Of a DNA stretch of 45,131 nucleotides, positions 6,363 to 14,640 are shown one piece after another; position 1 is the stretch's first letter; each line of letters opens with the position of its first letter. The stretch covers positions 1-45,131 of IMG/VR virus record IMGVR_UViG_3300031578_011240, one strand, 5' to 3'. Source of the stretch: a virus. Below the pieces are notes generated by a model, which saw only the letters and a list, made by a program, of their open reading frames with translations, ran no database searches and was not told the origin of the DNA. The position numbers and the translations under genes are program-made.

Positions 6363-8868
6363 GACCGCAGAAATCGAGGCCGCAGTCTCCCAGTTCGTCA
6401 AGGCGAACGTGGTCGAGGAGCGGGACGAACTCGGGCCGGTCAAAGAGGACGTCAAGTTCTCCGAGGTGCTCGAACTCATCTCCTCGACGTTGATCTTCGA
6501 CCCCAACTCCATATTCTACGTCATCTTCTTGGCCACCAACCGGCTGAGCACGGACGTGGCGGCTACCCTCGTGGTGGTTGAGGATATCCAGACCGCGATC
6601 GCAGAGGTCAGCCACCGGACGAAGGACATCACACGCACGACGCTGCTGGGGGATGCGGCTGCGGCCCTGCTCGAGGTGGACACCATTCTCAGCAGTCGTG
6701 ACGCCCTCAGCAACAGCGCATTCAACCGCTACCTGTCCTCCACGAACGCGTTCGTTGGCGTGTCGCTGGAGCCGAACATCAAGTCCGGCTCCGATCTCAT
6801 CAGGCCCCCGCAGAAGGCGCGAACAGACGCACGCACTGCGTTGGCTACGTTGGCCACGAGCTACGCTGACCATCTGGCGGTTCTCGCGCAGCTCCAGGAA
6901 ATGCTGACCGAGTTCAACGCCCTCAACTTGCCCGTCCTCGCTATTCAGGATTCGGTACGGAAGGCGCGGCGCGATCTCAAGTCGCTGCAGGCCACGTTCG
7001 AGGACACGGCTACTACTCGAGACGCCAAGATAGCTGAGTCTCGAGACGCGTACCTCCGGATCACTGCCGGCAAGGCAGTCCTGAATAGCTACAACACGGT
7101 CTCCGACCCTTCCAGCCCACGTCTCCAGTCTACCGCCGCACTCACTGGGCGCGCTGCCATCCCGCTGGGGGACGGCGTGCTGACAAAGGTTGAGGTGTTG
7201 GGCACCAAGTCAGCTCCTTGGGAGATTGACACCGGTACGAATGACGAGTTCAAGGTCGCTGCAGACGGCGCACTCGAAACGACGTATACGATCGTGCCCC
7301 CGACGCGCCCGAGCGTCACAACCTTCTTGGATGAGACTTGGGATGCAACAGGCCCAGCGGTGGCCTACCAAGTCATCGTGACCACGCAGGACAAGCTCGA
7401 GATCGATGGCCTAGCGCCGCGCGTGGTGCTGACTGCTGGTGCGAATCGCACGGCGGCGAACATCGCTTCGGACATCAACACCTGGGCAACGGCCAACAGC
7501 TTCCCGTATACCGCATCATCCCCCGGCGGGTTCGTCAAGATCGAGAAGACGTCGGGCGGAGCGCAGCGCATTCGCATGACGGCGTTCAACGGCACTGATC
7601 GCGCTGCGATACTAGCCACCTACACAGCGCTAGGCTTCTACGAAGGGCAGGAGGACACTGTCGCTGGCGTGACGGCCGCAGAACTTGCTTCGCAGATCAA
7701 TGCGGTCGGCGAGCTTGTAGCTGAGGTGGAGCTGACGCAGTTCGATGAGGGCGTCAGCGGGGCTATGTTCAGCTCCACTGAAATCGACTTGCCTTTGGGG
7801 ACGTTGGTCAGCCTCTCCCACGTTGATGACATCCTTGTCCTGCTCTCGGGTCAAAGTGCGGGAGCGCATCGGATTGTCAGCATTACCCAGCCGGGAGTAG
7901 ACCGCATCACAGTGGCAACAACGCAGCCGTTTGTGCTTGCTGAATCGGGTATCGAGTTCCGCATCATCCGCGAGCTGCTGAAGATTACGTCGCCGGCAAC
8001 GGGACTGACGGGGCAGATTATCGTCGGTGCGGGCAACGCCAACACCACCCTTGGGTTTACCGCTGCCGCCGCCAAGAGCACGACTACAGGATTCGAGGCA
8101 GTCCTAACGGCAGTTCCCCAGGACTTCACTCAGTCTGATGTGGTTGAGGGAGATCTCGTCCGCATTACGATAGGGGTGAATACGACCCAGCATGTGATCT
8201 CGGAGATCACAGGCAGCAACAAGCAGCTGGAAATCACACCAGCGATCGACGTGTCCCTGACGGGGCTGACCTTTCAGATCTTGTCCGCTGCGGCTGTTGC
8301 GTACGAGAACTTCATCGCTGCGGCTGTGGTGTGGGACCTGCTGCGAGAAGCTAGCGATTTCGAGGACGATACTCGAGAGCTCGAGCGTGTGATGAATCCG
8401 TTGTTGGCGAACAAGCGTCCATCCGCTTTCCAGATTGCGGACGCCAACACCGCGGCCACTGCGTTGCTCAGCTTGCTCAATTCCCTCAGCACGGTGCTGA
8501 CCGATTTCGAGGTCAATGCTGTGGGGCGCGTCGACGCGGCGCTGAAGATGCTGCAGGAGCGCGGCATGGACCGCGGGTTCGACACGCTGATGGATGGGGA
8601 GATTGCGAACTTCTTCGGCTTCGACAAAGACGACGCGTCGAGCAGTGCTTTCATGTTGAAATCCATGCGGAATGTGGTGGTGGAGGACCTGCCGCAGTCC
8701 AAGCTAGACGACGATGGAGACGACATTCAGCACGACGAGCTGGTGGTAGACACTGACGCGGAACTCGACTTCAGCGACACGGATAGCGAGGATGAGGACC
8801 TGCACCCGCTTGGCGAGATCCCCGACTTGGATGATACTGACGCGAGCACCCTACGGCAGAGGCTCTAA
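6349..8868 (+). CDS. Large baseplate/tail-associated structural protein, 839 aa
   Basis: The N-terminal ~250 residues are mostly helical (coiled-coil-like around residues 170-240, e.g. S-V-R-K-A-R-R-D-L-K-S-L-Q-A-T-F-E-D). The middle contains a flagellin-IN-like module (~345-430, with T-A-A-N-I-A-S-D-I-N-T-W and a terminal A-L-G-F-Y-E-G) and two copies of a small beta module (~465-535 and ~560-635, G-x-L-V-x-I... H-x-I-x-x-I). A helical region follows. The C-terminal ~70 residues are extremely acidic (D-T-D-A-E-L-D-F-S-D-T-D-S-E-D-E-D). Directly upstream of gp25-like and baseplate J genes, it is probably a baseplate component. Exact T4 equivalent not recognised. Confidence 0.75.
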   Translation: MAAFKTAEIEAAVSQFVKANVVEERDELGPVKEDVKFSEVLELISSTLIFDPNSIFYVIFLATNRLSTDVAATLVVVEDIQTAIAEVSHRTKDITRTTLLGDAAAALLEVDTILSSRDALSNSAFNRYLSSTNAFVGVSLEPNIKSGSDLIRPPQKARTDARTALATLATSYADHLAVLAQLQEMLTEFNALNLPVLAIQDSVRKARRDLKSLQATFEDTATTRDAKIAESRDAYLRITAGKAVLNSYNTVSDPSSPRLQSTAALTGRAAIPLGDGVLTKVEVLGTKSAPWEIDTGTNDEFKVAADGALETTYTIVPPTRPSVTTFLDETWDATGPAVAYQVIVTTQDKLEIDGLAPRVVLTAGANRTAANIASDINTWATANSFPYTASSPGGFVKIEKTSGGAQRIRMTAFNGTDRAAILATYTALGFYEGQEDTVAGVTAAELASQINAVGELVAEVELTQFDEGVSGAMFSSTEIDLPLGTLVSLSHVDDILVLLSGQSAGAHRIVSITQPGVDRITVATTQPFVLAESGIEFRIIRELLKITSPATGLTGQIIVGAGNANTTLGFTAAAAKSTTTGFEAVLTAVPQDFTQSDVVEGDLVRITIGVNTTQHVISEITGSNKQLEITPAIDVSLTGLTFQILSAAAVAYENFIAAAVVWDLLREASDFEDDTRELERVMNPLLANKRPSAFQIADANTAATALLSLLNSLSTVLTDFEVNAVGRVDAALKMLQERGMDRGFDTLMDGEIANFFGFDKDDASSSAFMLKSMRNVVVEDLPQSKLDDDGDDIQHDELVVDTDAELDFSDTDSEDEDLHPLGEIPDLDDTDASTLRQRL

Positions 8869-9209
8869 TGGCGCCCAAACCAAAAGCGAGTGCTGCTAGC
8901 AAACAGAACAAGCTGAATCTCAAGATGCGCGAGATTCTTGGGAATGCCTACTCCTTTGTCCGGGGAAGGGAGTACACTCGGCAAACGGCAAATATCACCT
9001 ATGAGCAGCTGCTCGATCGCGCTATCCATGCGATTGAAGGCACGACTGGGCAGAGCGAGGTGAGGGACACCAAGCTCAATCGGATTAAGAAGATCAAGGA
9101 GGAGATCGGCAAGGCGGTCACTACGGTCAAGGGCAAGCCTCCCGAGTCCTGGAGCATCGAGAATGATTCGCGTGTCACCAAGAAAGACGCGACCAACACG
9201 AAGGAGTAG
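8868..9209 (+). CDS. Small basic protein, 113 aa
   Basis: ATG in a TAATG overlap with the 839-aa gene. The sequence is lysine-rich and helical (L-N-L-K-M-R-E-I-L-G-N-A-Y, then T-K-L-N-R-I-K-K-I-K-E-E-I-G-K-A), with polar ends. There is no known domain, signal peptide or TM. It sits between two baseplate genes in one operon with a 3-nt gap to the next start. A baseplate assembly helper or minor component is the reasonable guess. Confidence 0.7.
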   Translation: MAPKPKASAASKQNKLNLKMREILGNAYSFVRGREYTRQTANITYEQLLDRAIHAIEGTTGQSEVRDTKLNRIKKIKEEIGKAVTTVKGKPPESWSIENDSRVTKKDATNTKE

Positions 9210-9212
9210 TCG

Positions 9213-9863
9213 GTGGATCTGCAGTACGCACAGTTCAGCGATTCACTGAGCCTGTCGGGCGCGCTCGAGATCCCTGGGCTTCTGCCGCGCACGCTGGAGC
9301 TCACAGGTCCTGACTTTCGTAGCGCCATCATGGTCGAGATAAACGACGAGGAATCGCCCTCGTTTGTAGTCGCCAGCAAGACCTCCATCCTGGCGCAGGT
9401 CCCCACCAGCCAGCTCAAAGCACGCATCCGCTCCATCTCTATCCTGAGCTCAGAGTTCACGGCCACCATCAAGAGCAACATTCGCTTCCGAATCGGGAAC
9501 GACCCCCGCGGAGTGACTGGGCTGCGGGTGATGATGCAGACATTCCTGAAGATGTTGTTCACGACGGTCGGCACTGATGCGTTTCAGCAGTCGCTTGGCG
9601 GCAGCGCGTTGAAGAATATCGGGCAGAACTTTGCTGTCGATCAGACGCGCAACATGCTGTCTGAGTTTGCCATTGCGGTCAGCCGTACGGAGCAGCAGCT
9701 GCGGGTGCTACAGAGCAGGCAGACGCGCATAGCCGATGATGAAAAGCTGCTGTCTGCCAACCTATTATCCTTGCGGTTTGACGCCAACGCTTCGGCGTTG
9801 ATCGCTCGCGTAGAGCTCATCTCGCAGGCGGGCACGCTAGCAATCACGAACTTGGAGCTGTAG
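9213..9863 (+). CDS. Probable gp25-like baseplate wedge protein, 216 aa
   Basis: GTG start 3 nt after the preceding stop; the stop abuts the ATG of the baseplate J gene. The middle (N-D-P-R-G-V-T-G-L-R-V-M-M-Q-T-F-L-K-M-L-F-T, then G-T-D-A-F and G-G-S-A-L) follows the GPW/gp25 pattern in which a 'V-x-G-x-x-x-L-x-Q-x-x-L-K-x-L-L-T-x-x-G-x-D' helix-turn precedes a small beta domain. A helix (R-T-E-Q-Q-L-R-V-L-Q-S-R-Q) and a final beta hairpin (A-R-V-E-L-I-S-Q-A-G-T-L-A-I-T) also fit. In T4-like baseplates gp25 is the wedge protein beside gp6, matching the adjacent J gene. It is longer than T4 gp25 (132 aa). Moderate confidence in the family. Confidence 0.6.
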   Translation: MDLQYAQFSDSLSLSGALEIPGLLPRTLELTGPDFRSAIMVEINDEESPSFVVASKTSILAQVPTSQLKARIRSISILSSEFTATIKSNIRFRIGNDPRGVTGLRVMMQTFLKMLFTTVGTDAFQQSLGGSALKNIGQNFAVDQTRNMLSEFAIAVSRTEQQLRVLQSRQTRIADDEKLLSANLLSLRFDANASALIARVELISQAGTLAITNLEL

Positions 9864-12800
9864 ATGGCCACCGAAGAGCTAAAAGACTTCGTCGAAGAGC
9901 GCCTCCGCGCATTCGATCCAGATATCGATCTCACTGATGGCTCGCCGGCTCAGGACCAGGTAGTCGACCCGGTAGTTCGCAGGTTCCAGCCTGACCCGTT
10001 CGAGATGGACGTGGAGGCTTTCCTGAGCGCGAGGCTGCAGCAAGAGTTCCCGGACATGAACATCCGGGAGGGCTCGGGCCTGCGCGACCTGTTGGTGAAG
10101 CCCAACCAGATCTTGATGGACCCCATCTCTAGGGAGGTTCAGCTCATTAAGCAGGGTCAGTCGCTGGCCAACCCCGAACTCCTGGCGCCCAGCGAAGCAG
10201 ACGCCTTGGTGGCCAACCTTTTCGTCACGCGTCAGACCGGAGGCTTGTCCACAGGCACCGTCCGGATGTTCTTCAACGCGCCTGTAGCAATCAACATCAG
10301 CGTGGGCAACGTCTGCTTCACCAGCGAGGGGTTGCGCTTCCTGCCAACTACGCTGCAGAGCATCTCGGCCGAGGCCATGCTTTTCAACCAGTCGGGCAGC
10401 CTGTTCTACTTCGATATCCAGGTAACTGCAGAAGACACCGGCTCCGAGTACAACGTCAAGAAGGGCGACATCGTAGGGATCACTAACCTCAACGCGGCTG
10501 TCCGCGTTGACAACCTCGAAGACTTCGAGGATGGGTTGGATGAAGAGAGTACCGACGAGCTGGTCCAGCGCGCGGAGACCAGCATCACTGAGCGCTCGCT
10601 TGTGGTGGCTCGCGGCGTGTCTGCACGCCTGACTGAGCAGTTCGATGATCTACAGCATCTACAGATCGTAGGGATGCTCGACGTGGGGATGGAGCGCGAC
10701 ATCCTCACAGGCGGAGATCTTGGTCCGGTGCTGCTCTCGGGCAACGGCGGCTTCACTACGGACGACGATGACGGGGACGCGAACACGCTGTTGTTCCAGG
10801 AGCGGAACGCCCCATTCACGACGTTCTTCGGTGCGCCGGGAGTCGTTGAGAACTACTGGCTCACCTACTCAGAGCTCATCACGGTCTACCAGGCCCCGAT
10901 CACGGGGGAGGTTCTCAGCGGGGATCTGACGCACTTCAAAATCGGAGTCTTTGGTTCGGACAGGACGCACTTCGAAGCCACTGATATCGGCCTCCACATC
11001 ATCACATCCGCGACCAACGCCGCCAATCAGGGCGTCGCCAAGATCGTAGCAATTGTGGATGACCAGACTGCCAAGCTGGATCGCGTGGGTGTGGTAGAGA
11101 CGGGCATCGGCTACGTCTTTTGGAGGCCGTCGAAGGATGTGGAGATCGAAGAGGTCTTGACGAGCGGTGAGCTGAAGCTCAAAAGCACCATCTCGGCCAA
11201 CATGGAGTTCGCCTCCTGGACGATCCGCAAGAAGGAGATCACTATCTCCGGTATCCCGGGCGGCATCCTCTTCACTGACGACGCTGCTGCGATTGCCATC
11301 CAGTCGGATGAAGTTCACATCGGCGGAGCTACCGACTTCTACGTCCGTGGGACGGGCGTGTCGGAGTCCGAGCTGGACATCGCTTCTATCTCAGACGAGA
11401 CACCCCTCACCAGCGCCGACAGCGGCTCTTCCGATAACTCGACTGTGGAGAAGTCCGAGTTCTTTCAGGACACGAGCGCGGACTTTGTAGCGCTGGGCGC
11501 CGCGGTAGGCATGTCTCTCATCGTTGAGACGGGCGTAGACGCCGGCACAAAGACCATCTTAGCCGTGGGCGTTGCGCCCGGCGGGGCAAGCGTCACCACG
11601 TATTTGCAGGTGACCCCTGCTTTCACTTCGGTTGCAGCGGGCTTGCGCTACAAGATCATCGATGACATCGACATCAGCTTGAACGAGCCTCGCACGATTC
11701 GAGACATGGGTGAGGACGTCCAGACTTTGCAGCTCAGCGACGTCGTGACTACTGCAGCGGCCATCGACTTCCTGTCGGTCGGGGCAGAAGTTGGTGATAC
11801 GCTCGAGCTGCTAGAGGGCAACGACAAGGGTAAGTACAGCGTCCAGGCTATCGGCGGCGTAGGGAACAAGAACCTTCAGATCTCCGCGCAGCTGACCTCC
11901 ACATCGAACAACATCGCGTGGGAGTTGTACAAGGCACAGGACGGCCTCGACCTGCCGCTGGTCCGCATCACTTCGATCGATCTGCTGGATAGCTCGAACC
12001 AGCCGACGGGTGATACGATTCCCTACGCCGACCCTGTAGACGCGCGCACGTCGGCGTTCTCCAATGCCGGCCTTGGCACCAAGGTCTCCACCACCGACGC
12101 CATCACAGGCATCGTGGGAACCGTAGACCTGGACGGAGCGATTTATCCTCTGGGCACTGTGGTGCTTTCGGTGGCGGTGAACGACGCGGTGGATGTGGAC
12201 ATTACGTTGACGGGCGCCACCTCGAAGACTGACCTGCTCGATACGATCAACACAGCCATCTTCAACATCGCGGGCACCTTGGCGATTGACGGCGAGTCCC
12301 GCTTGACCCTCCGCTCTGGAGATCGCTGGCTGCGGGTAGAGCCGGAAGCGGCCAGTGCGGGCACGGGGTACGCCGCCATCGGGCTCGACCCCCTTGGGGA
12401 GGACAACCGCCAGATCAAGAGTGCAGGCAACATCAGCGACTGGACCTCGTCGGCCTACGACCTCAAGGTCGAGAAAGATGTGGTCAGCCTTACAGAGGGC
12501 GGCAACATCGGTCACCTCTATCTGGTGGCAGTCGAGAGCAGCCCAAATCGTCTCATCGTTCTCGACTTCGACGAGACTACGGGGCGAGCTCGGTTCCTCG
12601 AGCCCGGCACGGGGATAAGCCTCAGCGCGGGCTCTCGCTCCTACGGCAAGGCGCGTGTGTACTTCCTGGACCCGACATCATTCGAGGCACGCGGCAACTG
12701 GCGCCCGCCCCTGAAGAACACGACGACATTCCCTGCCAACGTGGCGATTGCTGCAGCTGGTGGTGCGGCTGGTGCCATCGCATCAGATGAGCCTGCGCGC

Positions 12801-14228
12801 ACGGCCTTCACTGCGACCATCAACGGGACGGAGTTGCGGTTCTTCCCTGATCCTGACCTCAGCTACCAGGTAGCTCCGGCGCCGACAGCGGACGTGCCCA
12901 ACAATCTCAAGACGGTATCGGGCGACAACACCGTCGTCACTGAAGCGTCAGGCGACCCCACACTCGACTTGGGCAAGAACAGCCGAGATGCCGACGCGGA
13001 CTTCCTGTCGGACGAGGTGTTAGCTGGGGACCTGTTGGAGATCACTTTCCAGCCAATTCAAGGCACCGTCGACATGGTGCCGTTCACGTTCGGTGCTGGA
13101 GGTACGTTGGACGGCTTGACGTTCATCCTCAGCATCGACGGAGCGCCGTTCAAGACGCTGACGTTCTCGGACCAGCTTGCTGCGGTGGACGACATCAAGG
13201 CTGAGATCAACGCTCTCTTCGGCGAGACGGTAGCCTTCACGGAGACTATCGGCGCGTTCAAGTACCTGCGTCTTGAGGCGGACTTCGAGATCATCATCCG
13301 CAAGGACGGCACGTCCAACTCAGTGCTTTCGGCAGGGTGGACGGCGGCCAACGTCGTCAACCAGGCGGTGGCAGACGTCGACGGGTTCTACCGGATCACC
13401 ACGGTCGGGGAGCCTGCTGGCGGTGACCGGAGTAATCACGGCAGCTTGGAGCTTGTGAAGGTCAGCGACGGGGCGGCGCCTACAGCCAACGGACAATCGC
13501 AGCACTACCGTATTGTCCGGCCCGGGCTGCAGCGCATCCACTCCACAGACATGAACGATAATGCGGAGATAGGTCTCCACTACGTGGACATCGAGCTGGT
13601 CTCGGAGGGCTCAGGCAACGAGTGGAACCTCGATGCTGACGTGGTCATGGTCGTCACAGGCCATGCGTCAGACGGCTACCGCTTGCTGGTGGTTGACCCG
13701 AACCTGAGTTATTCCGAGGAGGAGGAGCTCCTTCTTGAGATCAGCCGTCGGATGCTGACAGTGGGAGCGACCGACAAGCCTTCGTCGGCCACGCAGCTGT
13801 TCAGCCAAAATATCCAGGTCAACTACGACCGCTCGCCGCTGGCCGCGCAGGTCCAGTCCTTCTCCAATTCGGAGCTCGAGCGGGTGCTCAACGCGAGCAT
13901 CATAGTGCGGCATCTGCAGCCGCACTACCTGAGCTTCGACGTCACGTATCGTGGCGGCTCTTCGGCCGATATCGTGAGGCAGGACATCCTGGACTATCTG
14001 GATGCTCTGGGGCCAACGGAGCGTGTGGAGTCGTCAGACATCCAGAACGTCGTGCTCCGGCGCAGCGCCACGTTCGTCGAGAACCCCATAACGCTGGTAG
14101 CTGTGGTCCATGATGAGGAGAGAAAGATCACGGTGGAGCGGTCGACGAACTTCGTCACCAAGGGCGATCTGGCAACCTTCTTCGACGACGACATCGTAGT
14201 GACGCGCGAAGACGTTTCCTCTCTCTAG
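9864..14228 (+). CDS. Giant baseplate J (T4 gp6-like) wedge protein, 1454 aa
   Basis: The N-terminal ~290 residues carry baseplate J hallmarks: D-L-T-D-G-S-P-A-Q-D-Q (22-32), a second such motif N-I-R-E-G-S-G-L-R-D-L-L-V-K-P (66-80), D-T-G-S-E-Y-N-V-K-K-G-D-I (191-203) and D-G-L-D-E-E-S-T-D-E-L-V-Q-R-A (223-237), then R-G-V-S-A-R-L. The C-terminal ~170 residues (D-Y-L-D-A-L-G-P-T-E-R-V-E-S-S-D-I) are the usual end of the fold. Between them lie ~900 extra residues: repeated small beta modules (e.g. G-D-T-L-E-L-L-E-G-N-D-K-G-K-Y-S-V) and two flagellin-IN-like modules. J proteins form the wedge ring holding the fibres and sheath initiation. This one is far longer than T4 gp6 (660 aa). Stop overlaps the convergent zinc-ribbon gene by 4 nt. 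Confidence 0.9.
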   Translation: MATEELKDFVEERLRAFDPDIDLTDGSPAQDQVVDPVVRRFQPDPFEMDVEAFLSARLQQEFPDMNIREGSGLRDLLVKPNQILMDPISREVQLIKQGQSLANPELLAPSEADALVANLFVTRQTGGLSTGTVRMFFNAPVAINISVGNVCFTSEGLRFLPTTLQSISAEAMLFNQSGSLFYFDIQVTAEDTGSEYNVKKGDIVGITNLNAAVRVDNLEDFEDGLDEESTDELVQRAETSITERSLVVARGVSARLTEQFDDLQHLQIVGMLDVGMERDILTGGDLGPVLLSGNGGFTTDDDDGDANTLLFQERNAPFTTFFGAPGVVENYWLTYSELITVYQAPITGEVLSGDLTHFKIGVFGSDRTHFEATDIGLHIITSATNAANQGVAKIVAIVDDQTAKLDRVGVVETGIGYVFWRPSKDVEIEEVLTSGELKLKSTISANMEFASWTIRKKEITISGIPGGILFTDDAAAIAIQSDEVHIGGATDFYVRGTGVSESELDIASISDETPLTSADSGSSDNSTVEKSEFFQDTSADFVALGAAVGMSLIVETGVDAGTKTILAVGVAPGGASVTTYLQVTPAFTSVAAGLRYKIIDDIDISLNEPRTIRDMGEDVQTLQLSDVVTTAAAIDFLSVGAEVGDTLELLEGNDKGKYSVQAIGGVGNKNLQISAQLTSTSNNIAWELYKAQDGLDLPLVRITSIDLLDSSNQPTGDTIPYADPVDARTSAFSNAGLGTKVSTTDAITGIVGTVDLDGAIYPLGTVVLSVAVNDAVDVDITLTGATSKTDLLDTINTAIFNIAGTLAIDGESRLTLRSGDRWLRVEPEAASAGTGYAAIGLDPLGEDNRQIKSAGNISDWTSSAYDLKVEKDVVSLTEGGNIGHLYLVAVESSPNRLIVLDFDETTGRARFLEPGTGISLSAGSRSYGKARVYFLDPTSFEARGNWRPPLKNTTTFPANVAIAAAGGAAGAIASDEPARTAFTATINGTELRFFPDPDLSYQVAPAPTADVPNNLKTVSGDNTVVTEASGDPTLDLGKNSRDADADFLSDEVLAGDLLEITFQPIQGTVDMVPFTFGAGGTLDGLTFILSIDGAPFKTLTFSDQLAAVDDIKAEINALFGETVAFTETIGAFKYLRLEADFEIIIRKDGTSNSVLSAGWTAANVVNQAVADVDGFYRITTVGEPAGGDRSNHGSLELVKVSDGAAPTANGQSQHYRIVRPGLQRIHSTDMNDNAEIGLHYVDIELVSEGSGNEWNLDADVVMVVTGHASDGYRLLVVDPNLSYSEEEELLLEISRRMLTVGATDKPSSATQLFSQNIQVNYDRSPLAAQVQSFSNSELERVLNASIIVRHLQPHYLSFDVTYRGGSSADIVRQDILDYLDALGPTERVESSDIQNVVLRRSATFVENPITLVAVVHDEERKITVERSTNFVTKGDLATFFDDDIVVTREDVSSL

Positions 14229-14539
14229 TCGGGGCCTTCCAGGATTGGGATGGTCGGCACGTATGCCTTGGCCCGGTTACCCATCGTGAGCTGGATGCCG
14301 GTGTGTGGATCGAAGACGCAGTCGCAGTTGTCGCATTGGAGCAGGTACCGCGGTAGGGGCTCTTGGTGCCGGAACAGCAGGCGGCTGTCCCCTGTTTTCG
14401 TGAACGCGTTGCCTCCACACCCGGGGCAGGTCTGCCCCCGATAAAACTTCTCTCGCTCTTCTTGCAGAGGAGAGATGACATCTTTGTGCCCTTCTAGTAA
14501 CTTGAGGGCGATCTGCGGGTCCATCTCTTTGAGATCCAT
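14225..14539 (-). CDS. Zinc-ribbon protein, 104 aa, sole minus-strand gene in the late arm
   Basis: Two Cys pairs (C38-P-G-C41 and C69-D-N-C72, plus C74) form a zinc-ribbon knuckle pattern with a basic strand between them (R-L-L-F-R-H-Q-E). An N-terminal helix (D-P-Q-I-A-L-K-L-L-E-G-H) precedes the ribbon. Zinc ribbons of this size often bind nucleic acid or RNA polymerase, so a transcription regulator is plausible but unproven. The gene runs against all its neighbours, its stop shares CTAG with the baseplate J stop, and there is no ribosome site before the ATG. With a candidate -10 only 8 nt upstream, the message may be leaderless. It looks like an inserted moron-type gene. Confidence 0.75.
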   Translation of the reverse strand: MDLKEMDPQIALKLLEGHKDVISPLQEEREKFYRGQTCPGCGGNAFTKTGDSRLLFRHQEPLPRYLLQCDNCDCVFDPHTGIQLTMGNRAKAYVPTIPILEGPD

Positions 14540-14541
14540 GT

Positions 14542-14553
14542 GATAACATTATC
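14542..14553. promoter_or_regulatory. Inverted repeat GATAA-CA-TTATC, possible operator
   Basis: A 5-bp inverted repeat with a 2-nt centre lies 3 bp upstream of the zinc-ribbon ATG, overlapping the candidate -10 of that gene. It is the most AT-rich spot of the intergenic region and lies between divergent genes, where an operator would be expected. No repressor is identified. Confidence 0.4.
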
Positions 14554-14574
14554 GCGGCTCTTGCTGAGGTGCAA
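14548..14574 (-). promoter_or_regulatory. Candidate promoter for the zinc-ribbon gene
   Basis: Read on the minus strand, TTGCAC (14569-14574) is followed by GATAAT (14548-14553) with a 15-nt spacer, or by TAATGT with 17 nt. The -35 box lies back to back with the -35 of the rightward promoter at 14576. A start from here would give a very short leader or a leaderless mRNA. Confidence 0.4.
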
Positions 14575-14575
14575 G

Positions 14576-14605
14576 TTGACCGGGTGGTGCACAGGGCCGT
14601 AGAAT
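14576..14605 (+). promoter_or_regulatory. Strong sigma70-like promoter before 14641
   Basis: TTGACC (14576-14581), an 18-nt spacer and TAGAAT (14600-14605) match the bacterial housekeeping promoter consensus closely. The expected start near 14612 gives a ~29-nt leader ending in GAGGTGAT, a near-perfect ribosome site, just before the GTG at 14641. It would drive the 14.6-30.5 kb block. The -10 context (CCGTAGAAT) is identical to that of the promoter at 30460. Confidence 0.65.
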
Positions 14606-14640
14606 CGTGACCAATTCAATTCGGACGATCGAGGTGATCA

